DNA from: CAYUIS01 sp964444825
GTDB lineage: Bacteria > Chloroflexota > Anaerolineae > B4-G1
Reading direction: 5' to 3'
Length of the DNA: 7,580 nt
NCBI GenBank assembly: GCA_964444825.1
Contig: CAYUIS010000189.1
Span: 1-7,580 of the forward strand
Below the pieces are notes generated by a model. It was not told the origin of the DNA, did no database searches, and was given only the letters and a program-made list of their open reading frames with translations. The stretch's first letter is position 1; every line of letters begins with the position of its first letter. Of the stretch, positions 1 through 5,471 are shown in pieces. Both the position numbers and the translations under genes were made by a program.

Positions 1-1
1 G

Positions 2-868
2 CTATGCAGACATCGGGAGATCCTTCAGGTCTCCCGGTGTTTTTGTTAGTTTTCGAAGCGGCTTTGTTGATGAGAGATTGCCCTTTCGGGTGGTCGGGCG
101 GTCCGCCTGGACGATGGGACTGGCGTGCGTTCTGGATGGGCTGGATGTGATCGCTTCCTCCGCCGGAGCAAACTCGACCAGTCCCGCCTGCAGTAATCCA
201 TCTACTACTCTCCGAATCTCTGTGTCGTTCAGACCATAGTGCTGGGCAATCTGGCGGATTGTGTTGCCCGGCTGGCCGACGAGGGGAACCACGCGCCATT
301 CCTCTGCACTCAGGTTGATGCCGTGTGCGTGCGCTTCCCGTTGTTCCACCAACCTGAGCTCTACATCGAGGTCGGGCACTGCCTGGTGCAGGCGCTCCAC
401 TTCGTAGGAGTGCTGGTTACCTTCGGCGACAATCGCCTCCAGATCCACCGAGGTGGTGATTCGACCTGAAATGGATGGGACGTTCGACTCAAAACGATAG
501 ACCCCGTCCGACCAGGTGAATAGGTGATGGATGTTGTGGCGTATGAAGGTGCGCACGCCGTCCAAGATGTCGTCGGGGCTGACGTAGCCCATCTCAACCA
601 GTAGCGCCCCAAGCTCTTTCTCGCTCCGGGCGCTGAACACGGTCCGTACTGCCTGCGCCTGCTTCTGCGTGATCTTGCCCGTCTGGAAGAGTATGTCGGC
701 CAGATGGATGTCCTGCCCATTCACTGTTGCATAGATGAGGTGACCGTTTCGAAAGTGCAGCCGTGCCTGCCCTTCCTGTGTGTCAAATGCCATGGTCCCC
801 GTCTTGCGGGCCAGGCCGATCAGATTGAGCAACTGGGTGATTGAGAGGTGAACCTCGCTGCTGTGCAT
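2..868 (-). CDS. DUF4388 (PATAN-like) protein with C-terminal winged-helix-like segment
   Basis: This 288-aa cytosolic protein has no signal peptide or membrane segment. Residues 1-150 look like a DUF4388/PATAN domain: an opening helix (SITQLLNLIGLARKTGTMAF), a beta stretch with RLHFRNGHLIYATVNG, then an ADILFQTGKIT and LGALLVEMGYVSPDDIL section like the GspE N-terminal fold, and FTWSDGVYRFE. Residues 187-234 resemble a small winged helix (LSAEEWRVVPLVG, then TIRQIAQHYGLNDTEIRRVV and LLQAGLVEF). The last 50 residues are Ser/Thr/Pro/Lys rich and probably disordered. Proteins of this type are known as accessory parts of two-component or MglA-type GTPase circuits, so a signalling adaptor role is inferred; no catalytic residues are visible. 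The ATG at 866-868 follows a purine-rich AGGGGG Shine-Dalgarno. The gene is third in the minus-strand block, 133 bp after tpiA, and may be read from both the block promoter and its own. Its 3' end overlaps a plus-strand terminator. Confidence 0.85.
   Translation of the reverse strand: MHSSEVHLSITQLLNLIGLARKTGTMAFDTQEGQARLHFRNGHLIYATVNGQDIHLADILFQTGKITQKQAQAVRTVFSARSEKELGALLVEMGYVSPDDILDGVRTFIRHNIHHLFTWSDGVYRFESNVPSISGRITTSVDLEAIVAEGNQHSYEVERLHQAVPDLDVELRLVEQREAHAHGINLSAEEWRVVPLVGQPGNTIRQIAQHYGLNDTEIRRVVDGLLQAGLVEFAPAEEAITSSPSRTHASPIVQADRPTTRKGNLSSTKPLRKLTKTPGDLKDLPMSA
11..44 (+). terminator. Rho-independent terminator acting on the plus strand, inside the 3' end of the DUF4388 gene
   Basis: The arms 11-22 and 28-39 pair over 12 bp (core CGGGAGA with TCTCCCG, two G-U pairs) around a 5-nt loop, CTTCA. 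Five T residues follow at 40-44, with another T-rich run after them. The T tract lies only on the plus strand, so the hairpin should stop a plus-strand transcript arriving from the left of the window. It overlaps the last dozen or so codons of the minus-strand gene. Confidence 0.7.
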
Positions 869-932
869 TTCTCTGTCCCCCTTTCGCCAAGGGCGATCGC
901 ATCGAGACTAGCATAGGATGCGAATCAACATC

Positions 933-938
933 ATTATA
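933..938 (-). promoter_or_regulatory. Candidate -10 element for the DUF4388 gene
   Basis: On the minus strand this reads TATAAT, a perfect -10 hexamer, about 65 nt upstream of the DUF4388 start codon. No good -35 hexamer sits at 16-18 bp; the bases there read roughly ACCTTT. No clear terminator separates this point from the tpiA stop at 1002, so the gene could be served both by read-through from tpiA and by this site. The call rests on the -10 and its position alone. Confidence 0.45.
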
Positions 939-1001
939 CAAGGTGGAAATCACGAAAAGGTAAAGGATGGGTGAAGAACACACAAAGAAGGTGTACCCTA
1001 T

Positions 1002-1835
1002 CTAGGCCGCGGATGCCGCCCGCTGTACCAGTTGCACAAAGGCGGGTCTGAGGCTGGCCCCGCCTACCAATGCACCGTCCACTTCTGGCATTCTCATAAA
1101 GGCTGCGATGTTTTCTACGTTAATGCTGCCACCGTACTGCACCCGCACCTGGCGGGCAGTGGTCTCTCCAAACACATCGCCGATGGCTCCCCGGATGGTG
1201 ACGCCGATGACGCGGTTGGCGTCCGCCGGAGTCGCGGCCTTGCCGGTGCCAATAGCCCACAGTGGTTCGTAGGCGATGATACACGTTTCGGCTTGCCCGG
1301 GCGTCAGGCCAGACAGCGCGGTGCGCACCTGGTCGCCGACGTACGCGTGCGTGCCGCCCGCCTCATTCTGCGCCAGATTCTCCCCCACGCAGATGATGGG
1401 CGTCAGGCCGTGCTTCAGGGCGGCGTGGACCTTGTGGTTGACTGCGATGTCGCCCTCAAAGCGGGTCTCTGTTCCGTCGGCCTGGTCAGCGCCGTCGACA
1501 AGATCGGGGAGAGCGACGCGGCCCGTGCGGCGTTCCGAATGGCCCAGGATGACGTATTGGCATACCTGGGCCAGCATCGCGGGGGAGATCTCACCGGTGT
1601 ACGCGCCCTGGTCTTCCCAATGCATCGTCTGGGCGCCCAGACCGATGTGCGTGGGCCGGATGGCGTCGGCCACGGCTGCCAGTACGGTGAAGGGTGGACA
1701 CAGTATCTTGTCCACCCCGTCGATTGCGTTCAGTTGGTAGCGGATTTGGCGCACAAAAGCGAGCGCCTCGTCCACCCGGCCCAAGTGCATTTTCCAATTC
1801 CCGGCAATGATGGGGCGGCGCATCGGACGGGGCAT
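1002..1835 (-). CDS. tpiA: Triosephosphate isomerase
   Basis: Interconverts dihydroxyacetone phosphate and glyceraldehyde 3-phosphate in glycolysis and gluconeogenesis, in the cytosol. All catalytic landmarks are present: N13 and K15 in AGNWKMH, the catalytic His H99 in VILGHSERR, the catalytic base E190 in AYEPLWAIGTGK (the flexible loop 6 follows it), then VQYGGS and GALVGGASL, which bind the phosphate. At 277 aa it is longer than the usual roughly 250. Most of the excess is an insertion directly after HSERR (about residues 104-125), where normal enzymes have about 12 residues between RR and the KV of the next helix and this one has 31. The start at 1833-1835 has a GGAG eight bases upstream; a second Met at codon 5 lacks such a site. 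The gene lies 17 bp after the receiver-Roadblock gene and is almost certainly co-transcribed with it. No other glycolytic gene is visible. Confidence 0.97.
   Translation of the reverse strand: MPRPMRRPIIAGNWKMHLGRVDEALAFVRQIRYQLNAIDGVDKILCPPFTVLAAVADAIRPTHIGLGAQTMHWEDQGAYTGEISPAMLAQVCQYVILGHSERRTGRVALPDLVDGADQADGTETRFEGDIAVNHKVHAALKHGLTPIICVGENLAQNEAGGTHAYVGDQVRTALSGLTPGQAETCIIAYEPLWAIGTGKAATPADANRVIGVTIRGAIGDVFGETTARQVRVQYGGSINVENIAAFMRMPEVDGALVGGASLRPAFVQLVQRAASAA
1461..1526 (-). other. Insertion in TpiA between the catalytic HSERR motif and the following helix
   Basis: Codons 104-125 encode a Gly/Asp/Ala-rich segment containing DLVDGADQADGTET that has no counterpart in typical triosephosphate isomerases. 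The flanks, HSERR before and FEGDIAVNHKV after, align with the normal family pattern (HSERR, then an FGE-type turn and VNxKV). The frame stays open across it and conserved motifs continue on both sides, so it is an in-frame insertion and not a frameshift. It falls in the loop 4 region, near the active site and dimer interface in known structures. Confidence 0.75.
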
Positions 1836-1852
1836 AGGTCGGTCTCCGCCGC

Positions 1853-2779
1853 CTACCTTATGAAGCGCCCCAGCTCATCGCAGGTCGTCTTGGCGCTATG
1901 CCGGATCATACCCAGGGGTACACCCGTACCGAGGGCGGCCGACAGGATTATGTCCCCGGCGACGGCAAGCGAGTAGAGCATGTGTTCGCCGCCTTCGATA
2001 CTTTGCTCAAAGCGCAGTTGCTCCTGGCCCAGTATTCGCGCCACGCGAGCTGATGTACGCCAGTTCTCTCCGACGATTTGGGCTAACCCCTTTGCCTCCT
2101 CCTCAGGGAGTCGACCGGCGTGGGCGACCAGTCCTCCCTCGCAGCTCAGAATCACTGCTTCAGCGCTAATGTCCTGTGCCAAACTGGTCATCGCCTTGAC
2201 GATTCTCTGCATTTGCTTCTCAGAGATGCCATTCAGCACTTCGGCCATCCGATCGGCAGCCACCCCGGCTGGCTCCGCGGCCTCGGCGGGAGGAGCAGGG
2301 GGGGCGGCGACCGGGGCTTTGACGGCTGGAGCTTTTTCCACGGGCGCCGCTTCGACGACAGGCGGTGTATCGGGCACGGCTGGCTCTTCGGCGATAGCTG
2401 GCGCTTGATCTGTTTCCTTTCCCAGTGCTTTGCCAACGATTCCAGGCAGCTCGGGGAAGAAGAAGGGTTTGGTTAGAATGCCCTGTATCTTCAGGCTGGC
2501 GGCTGCGCGTGGCAGATCCTCGCCCATAATCGGGATCAACATCAGGCACATGTCAGGCTTCTGATGCCGTATTGTACGAGCTACAGCGACGCCATCCGGG
2601 TCAGAGAGTCCCAGATCCACGATAGCCAAGTCAAAGCTGCCGGTAGTCAGTGCTGCCAACGCTTCGTCTCCGTTCTTCGCTACCGTCGTTTGATACTCGC
2701 CACTCTGATCAAGAGCCTCCCTGAGTATGGTGGCAAAGGCTTCATTGCTATCGACGATTAGAATAGACTCTTCGCTCAT
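1853..2779 (-). CDS. Response-regulator receiver fused to a Roadblock/LC7 domain
   Basis: This is a 308-aa soluble protein. Residues 1-120 form a CheY-like receiver: D10 in ILIVDSNE, the likely phospho-acceptor D55 in LAIVDLGLSDPDG, and K104 in ILTKPF. The receiver is atypical: the second acid of the usual DD pair is S11, and the conserved Thr/Ser at the end of strand 4 is replaced by Ile/Pro (I82/P83). Residues 124-172 are a Pro/Ala/Glu-rich flexible linker. Residues 185-308 look like a Roadblock/LC7 domain (AEAVILSCEGGLVAHAG, then LYSLAVAGDIILSAAL), the fold of MglB and other regulators of Ras-like GTPases. The likely role is a phospho-controlled scaffold or GTPase partner; this is inference and no GTPase is in the window. 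The frame is open 30 codons further upstream, but the ATG at 2777-2779 starts the receiver exactly and has a GGAG seven bases before it. First gene of the minus-strand block. Confidence 0.85.
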   Translation of the reverse strand: MSEESILIVDSNEAFATILREALDQSGEYQTTVAKNGDEALAALTTGSFDLAIVDLGLSDPDGVAVARTIRHQKPDMCLMLIPIMGEDLPRAAASLKIQGILTKPFFFPELPGIVGKALGKETDQAPAIAEEPAVPDTPPVVEAAPVEKAPAVKAPVAAPPAPPAEAAEPAGVAADRMAEVLNGISEKQMQRIVKAMTSLAQDISAEAVILSCEGGLVAHAGRLPEEEAKGLAQIVGENWRTSARVARILGQEQLRFEQSIEGGEHMLYSLAVAGDIILSAALGTGVPLGMIRHSAKTTCDELGRFIR

Positions 2780-2828
2780 TGCTCGCTCCGGAATCGAGGA
2801 TGACGGATTGGAAATCTCTAGCGCCCCC

Positions 2829-2857
2829 ATTGTACTGGGGAGACGCCAAAAAGTCAA
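2829..2857 (-). promoter_or_regulatory. Sigma-70-type promoter of the receiver-Roadblock/tpiA block
   Basis: On the minus strand the -35 is TTGACT (2852-2857), the spacer is exactly 17 bp, and the -10 is TACAAT (2829-2834). Each hexamer is one base off consensus. Transcription should start near 2822, giving a leader of roughly 40 nt before the ATG at 2779. Confidence 0.8.
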
Positions 2858-2898
2858 TTCCCATCTCACTACTCGCCCTGTTGCCGGTTCCGGTAGGT

Positions 2899-2927
2899 TT
2901 GCCTCTCCGCCACTCCTGTACTATAAT
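2899..2927 (+). promoter_or_regulatory. Sigma-70-type promoter of lepB
   Basis: The -35 is TTGCCT (2899-2904), the spacer is 17 bp, and the -10 is a perfect TATAAT (2922-2927). Transcription should start near 2934, about 23 nt before the TTG start codon. It is arranged back to back with the minus-strand promoter, with about 40 bp between the two -35 boxes. Confidence 0.75.
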
Positions 2928-2944
2928 GCGGCAACCTAATCGAC

Positions 2945-2959
2945 GGAGGGGGATCATTG
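2945..2959 (+). promoter_or_regulatory. Shine-Dalgarno and TTG start codon of lepB
   Basis: GGAGG (2945-2949, inside a longer GGAGGGGG) lies 7 nt before TTG at 2957-2959. The nearest ATG downstream (2983) is in a different frame, and the first in-frame Met is M73 of the catalytic motif itself, so the TTG is the only reasonable start. Confidence 0.75.
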
Positions 2960-3604
2960 GAAGAACTCCAACCCGAAGAGGCATGGAGGGAGCAGCTACC
3001 TGCGGCAGATCCAGAATTCTATCACTCCTCGGACAGCGAACGAATCTCTCTCTCTCGTGCTTTCGGTGGTCGTTCGTTTCTGCGCGAGACTCTGGAGACC
3101 ATCCTACTGACTGGCATTATCTTTTTGATCCTTAACACAACCACGGGGCGTTTTCAGGTACAGGGCTCAAGTATGGAGCCGACGCTGGAAGATGGGCAGT
3201 ATATGGTCGTCAGCAAAGTGGTATACTGGATTCATTCGCCGGAGCGAGGAGACGTGATCGTCTTTCACCCGCCCAACAACCCCAACGAAGACTATATCAA
3301 GCGCATCATAGGGTTGCCTGGGGAGCAGGTGCAGATTGAGGGTGGAACTGTTCTGGCGGACGGTGTCCTGCTGGGGGAACCCTACATTGCCAGTCCGGGT
3401 TTCTACTCCGGCGTGTGGGGTCTGGGAGAAGGGGAGTACTTTGTCTTGGGGGACAACCGTCGTAATTCCAGTGACTCGCACACTTGGGGTGTGTTTCCCG
3501 AGAAGGATATCGTGGGGAAGGCTTGGCTCTGCTATTGGCCGCCGGAGAAGTGGGGCTTGGTGAAGCATTATGTCTTCCCACAGCCTGTAGAATCGACAGA
3601 CTAG
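2957..3604 (+). CDS. lepB: Signal peptidase I
   Basis: A membrane-bound serine protease that removes signal peptides from exported proteins at the outer face of the cytoplasmic membrane. The 215-aa protein has an acidic N-terminal cytoplasmic stretch of about 42 residues, then one membrane segment (about 46-60, ETILLTGIIFLILN). The catalytic domain carries the family boxes: QGSSMEPTL with nucleophile S72, RGDVIVF, YIKRIIGLPGE with general base K116, and GDNRRNSSDSHTWG with D173. This is a single-anchor, S/K-dyad enzyme of the Gram-positive/Chloroflexota size class. It starts with TTG behind a strong Shine-Dalgarno and has its own promoter. It is followed by a terminator-like hairpin, so it is probably mostly monocistronic. 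Its product would process exported proteins generally; a specific link with the downstream protease gene cannot be shown. Confidence 0.97.
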   Translation: MEELQPEEAWREQLPAADPEFYHSSDSERISLSRAFGGRSFLRETLETILLTGIIFLILNTTTGRFQVQGSSMEPTLEDGQYMVVSKVVYWIHSPERGDVIVFHPPNNPNEDYIKRIIGLPGEQVQIEGGTVLADGVLLGEPYIASPGFYSGVWGLGEGEYFVLGDNRRNSSDSHTWGVFPEKDIVGKAWLCYWPPEKWGLVKHYVFPQPVESTD

Positions 3605-3663
3605 GGGTGAGGGGATCATCCCCCTTGTCCATCTGACTAAGTACCTATCCTAATATTGCTCTA

Positions 3664-3707
3664 GCCCCCGTCCTCGGGGGCGAAACAGACCCCCGAGACG
3701 GGGGTTT
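3664..3707 (+). terminator. Strong GC hairpin after lepB, probable terminator
   Basis: Arm 3665-3680 pairs with arm 3690-3704 (CCCCCGAGACGGGGG) over 15 bp with one bulged C, around a 9-nt loop, CGAAACAGA. Only three T residues follow, so termination may be leaky. Each arm is also self-complementary (CCCCCG with CGGGGG), so two small hairpins can form instead of one long one. A smaller hairpin (GGGGA with TCCCC, 3611-3623) sits just after the lepB stop. I see no convincing promoter between here and the next gene at 3744; the best candidates in 3605-3743 have poor hexamers or spacing. Confidence 0.6.
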
Positions 3708-3743
3708 GAGCGAATTTACGGACAGATTCTAAGGAGGATCGCG

Positions 3744-4271
3744 ATGCGGGAGCAAGTGGGCACGGAATGGCTGGTGGCTGATTTTTTCACTTATCGGCAC
3801 CGTCTGTCTGGTCGCGTGGATGTGCGCTACAACAAGCTGGCTGCTCAACTTAACAACGCCACAACGTCTTTCCTGGAATTGGAGGATGCCTACATCTCGA
3901 ACGTGGAGCGGCCTGCGGACATTATCGCCAGCTACCGTTCCTCAATCCTGTGTAAGGATAACGTCACCGCTGTCGTTGTGTCTCGCCAGGAGGATGGACT
4001 GCTGCGTGAACAGAGCTATGGCAGTTATCTTGGCACCTATCAGCGTCAGCTCTTTCTTACAGTGCCGTCTTTTGAGATCACGGGCTATATACGCCTCTCG
4101 GGTAAACTGGACCTGCGCACAGTGCTCACCTCCGGGACCGACTATTTCGTCCCTGTTGTGGATGGAGAAATGAGGTCCTCTATCCGCCCGGAGGTCTTTT
4201 TCACGGGTGGGGCGATATTGGTCAACAAGGATCATATCGGAGTCTTTTGCATAAAGCCTGAGGAGGGATGA
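3744..4271 (+). CDS. Unrecognised protein made of two tandem copies of a small beta-rich domain
   Basis: This 175-aa protein has no signal peptide, membrane segment or catalytic motif that I can see, and I do not recognise its family with confidence. It is built as an internal duplication. Residues 14-79 and 104-170 align almost without gaps (offset 90-92) and share F-x-T, a G (G23/G114) followed by alternating hydrophobics, a T-[SD]-[FY]-[LF] strand, D48/D140, an Arg-Pro pair (56-57/148-149) and K-D-[NH]-[VI] (71-74/162-165). The alternating hydrophobic pattern suggests beta strands. It recalls a small beta domain found beside response regulators in Chloroflexota (possibly of the DUF6812 kind), but that is a memory-level resemblance. 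AAGGAGG lies 6 nt before the ATG. Its last codons contain the Shine-Dalgarno of the next gene, which starts 7 nt after the stop, so the two are translationally close. It may work with the receiver-ATPase-like protein. Confidence 0.8.
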   Translation: MREQVGTEWLVADFFTYRHRLSGRVDVRYNKLAAQLNNATTSFLELEDAYISNVERPADIIASYRSSILCKDNVTAVVVSRQEDGLLREQSYGSYLGTYQRQLFLTVPSFEITGYIRLSGKLDLRTVLTSGTDYFVPVVDGEMRSSIRPEVFFTGGAILVNKDHIGVFCIKPEEG

Positions 4272-4278
4272 CGGACCG

Positions 4279-5406
4279 ATGGCCAAGATTCTGGTTGTCG
4301 ACGACGAAGCTGATCTCCTGGAAATGATGCGGATGGTGCTCGAGCAGCGCGGTGGGCATCGAGTTACGCTCAGCGCTGATGGTCCTGACGCGTTGGCCAA
4401 AGCAGCCGCCGACCCGCCCGACATGGCGATCCTCGACGTGATGATGCCGGGTATGCCTGGATATGAGGTCTGTCGCCAACTGCGGGCTAATCCGGCTACA
4501 GCGTCCATCCCCATCATCATCCTCTCCGCCCGGGCACAGCCGATGGATCGGAGTGCCGCGTTGGAGGCCGGTGCTGACGAATATGTCACCAAGCCGGTCA
4601 TGATGGGGGAGCTGATGGAAAAGGTGGATGCCATGCTGGCCACCCACGCAGAAGCTTCAGCCGCGTTCGCCGGACTCTTTGGCCTGACAAGCCTGCGGGG
4701 CGGCGTAGGCGTCACTACGCTGGCAGCGAATCTGGCATTGGCGTTTGCGCAGGCTGGTGAAGAAGAGATCGCTTGCCTGGTGGACTTCTGCTTTTCGTCG
4801 GGACACGTGGCGCTGCAGTTGGGCCTGCGTCCCGAGCCGACTTGGGCAGGCTTAATCGAGAGCTCTGCTGCGCCTCCAAATGAGGGGGCTGTCGAGACAC
4901 GCCTCTTGCGACACAGTTCGGGACTCCATGTGCTGGCCTCTCCCTTTGTCCCTGTGGTCAATCAAGCGGTTTCCCGGGAGGCGGTACATAGGGTGCTCGC
5001 GATACTCCAACAGCGCTTCCCAGTTGTTGTGGTGGATATGCCATCGACGCTGAATGAGGTGGCGATGGGGGTTGTGGAGGCTGCTACCGTCGTGGGGTTG
5101 GTGCTGACCCCCGAACCGCCGTCCCTGCAGACGACCGTGGGTACGCTGCGCGCTTTGCAGCAGTGGTCATCGAAACTTCACATGATCATCAACCAGGTGA
5201 CTCCGGGCGCCCAGTTGCCGGCCGAGGCGATCACGCGCCCGCTGAAGCGCACTCCCGCGGGCATTATCCCGTTTGATCCGGCTCAAGCGCGGGCGTTGGC
5301 ACAGGGCGCACCGTTGACCATCAGCAGTCCTGACTCGCCGCTGGCGCAGGGAGTGTTGAAACTGGCCGAGACGCTAGCGCATCCATCGTTGGCCATCGGC
5401 GGCTAG
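4279..5406 (+). CDS. Response-regulator receiver fused to a CpaE/TadZ-like ATPase domain with a lysine-less P-loop
   Basis: This 375-aa soluble protein starts with a complete receiver domain (1-120): acid pair D8/D9, phospho-acceptor D53 in AILDVMMPGMPG, S83, and K105 in VTKPV. Residues 132-370 are a MinD/ParA-type domain of the CpaE/TadZ branch. The P-loop region is RGGVGVTTLAANLA (140-153), the switch-like strand is CLVDFCFSSGHVALQLGL (around D169), the Walker B-like strand is VVVVDMPSTLNEVA, followed by LVLTPEPPSLQTT. CpaE/TadZ proteins position pilus machinery at the cell pole. Here the signature Lys and the P-loop Lys of KGGxGKTT are Arg140 and Val145, so ATP binding or hydrolysis may be weak or absent. 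No tad/flp pilus genes flank it. The GGAGG before the ATG lies 11-12 nt away, inside the upstream gene. The likely role is a phosphorylation-dependent localisation or scaffold protein; the partner is unknown. Confidence 0.88.
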   Translation: MAKILVVDDEADLLEMMRMVLEQRGGHRVTLSADGPDALAKAAADPPDMAILDVMMPGMPGYEVCRQLRANPATASIPIIILSARAQPMDRSAALEAGADEYVTKPVMMGELMEKVDAMLATHAEASAAFAGLFGLTSLRGGVGVTTLAANLALAFAQAGEEEIACLVDFCFSSGHVALQLGLRPEPTWAGLIESSAAPPNEGAVETRLLRHSSGLHVLASPFVPVVNQAVSREAVHRVLAILQQRFPVVVVDMPSTLNEVAMGVVEAATVVGLVLTPEPPSLQTTVGTLRALQQWSSKLHMIINQVTPGAQLPAEAITRPLKRTPAGIIPFDPAQARALAQGAPLTISSPDSPLAQGVLKLAETLAHPSLAIGG

Positions 5407-5471
5407 CCGGCTCCGTTCGCGCGCGCTGACTGCCACTGCTGGCTGCAAAACACTAGACGAGGAGACACTTT

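Noticed and set aside
783..983. Small minus-strand frame of 66 codons overlapping the DUF4388 start
   Set aside because: It overlaps the start of a well-supported gene in another frame and the predicted promoter, with no domain pattern.
1461..1526. Possible frameshift in tpiA
   Set aside because: Motifs before (HSERR) and after (VNHKV, CVGEN) are in one continuous frame, so this is an insertion and not a frameshift.
1032..1976. Long plus-strand open frame (314 codons) opposite tpiA
   Set aside because: It is antisense to a gene with every triosephosphate isomerase motif, runs into the next gene, has no recognisable domain, and is a typical mirror frame in GC-rich DNA.
2264..2410. Repetitive Pro/Ala/Glu codons as a DNA repeat
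   Set aside because: The segment is a compositionally biased protein linker without a regular nucleotide repeat unit.
2780..2869. Upstream extension of the receiver-Roadblock protein by 30 codons
   Set aside because: The extension would start within the promoter region, before its -10 element, and the internal ATG at 2777-2779 has a good Shine-Dalgarno and begins exactly at the receiver domain.
3942..4961. Minus-strand open frame of 339 codons opposite the duplicated-domain and receiver/CpaE-like genes
   Set aside because: It crosses the boundary between two well-supported plus-strand genes; its translation is low-complexity Ser/Ala/Arg rich with no domain pattern.
5407..5471. Possible promoter and hairpin before the metalloprotease gene
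   Set aside because: No -10/-35 pair with acceptable spacing was found; the GCCA/TGGC inverted repeat has only four pairs.
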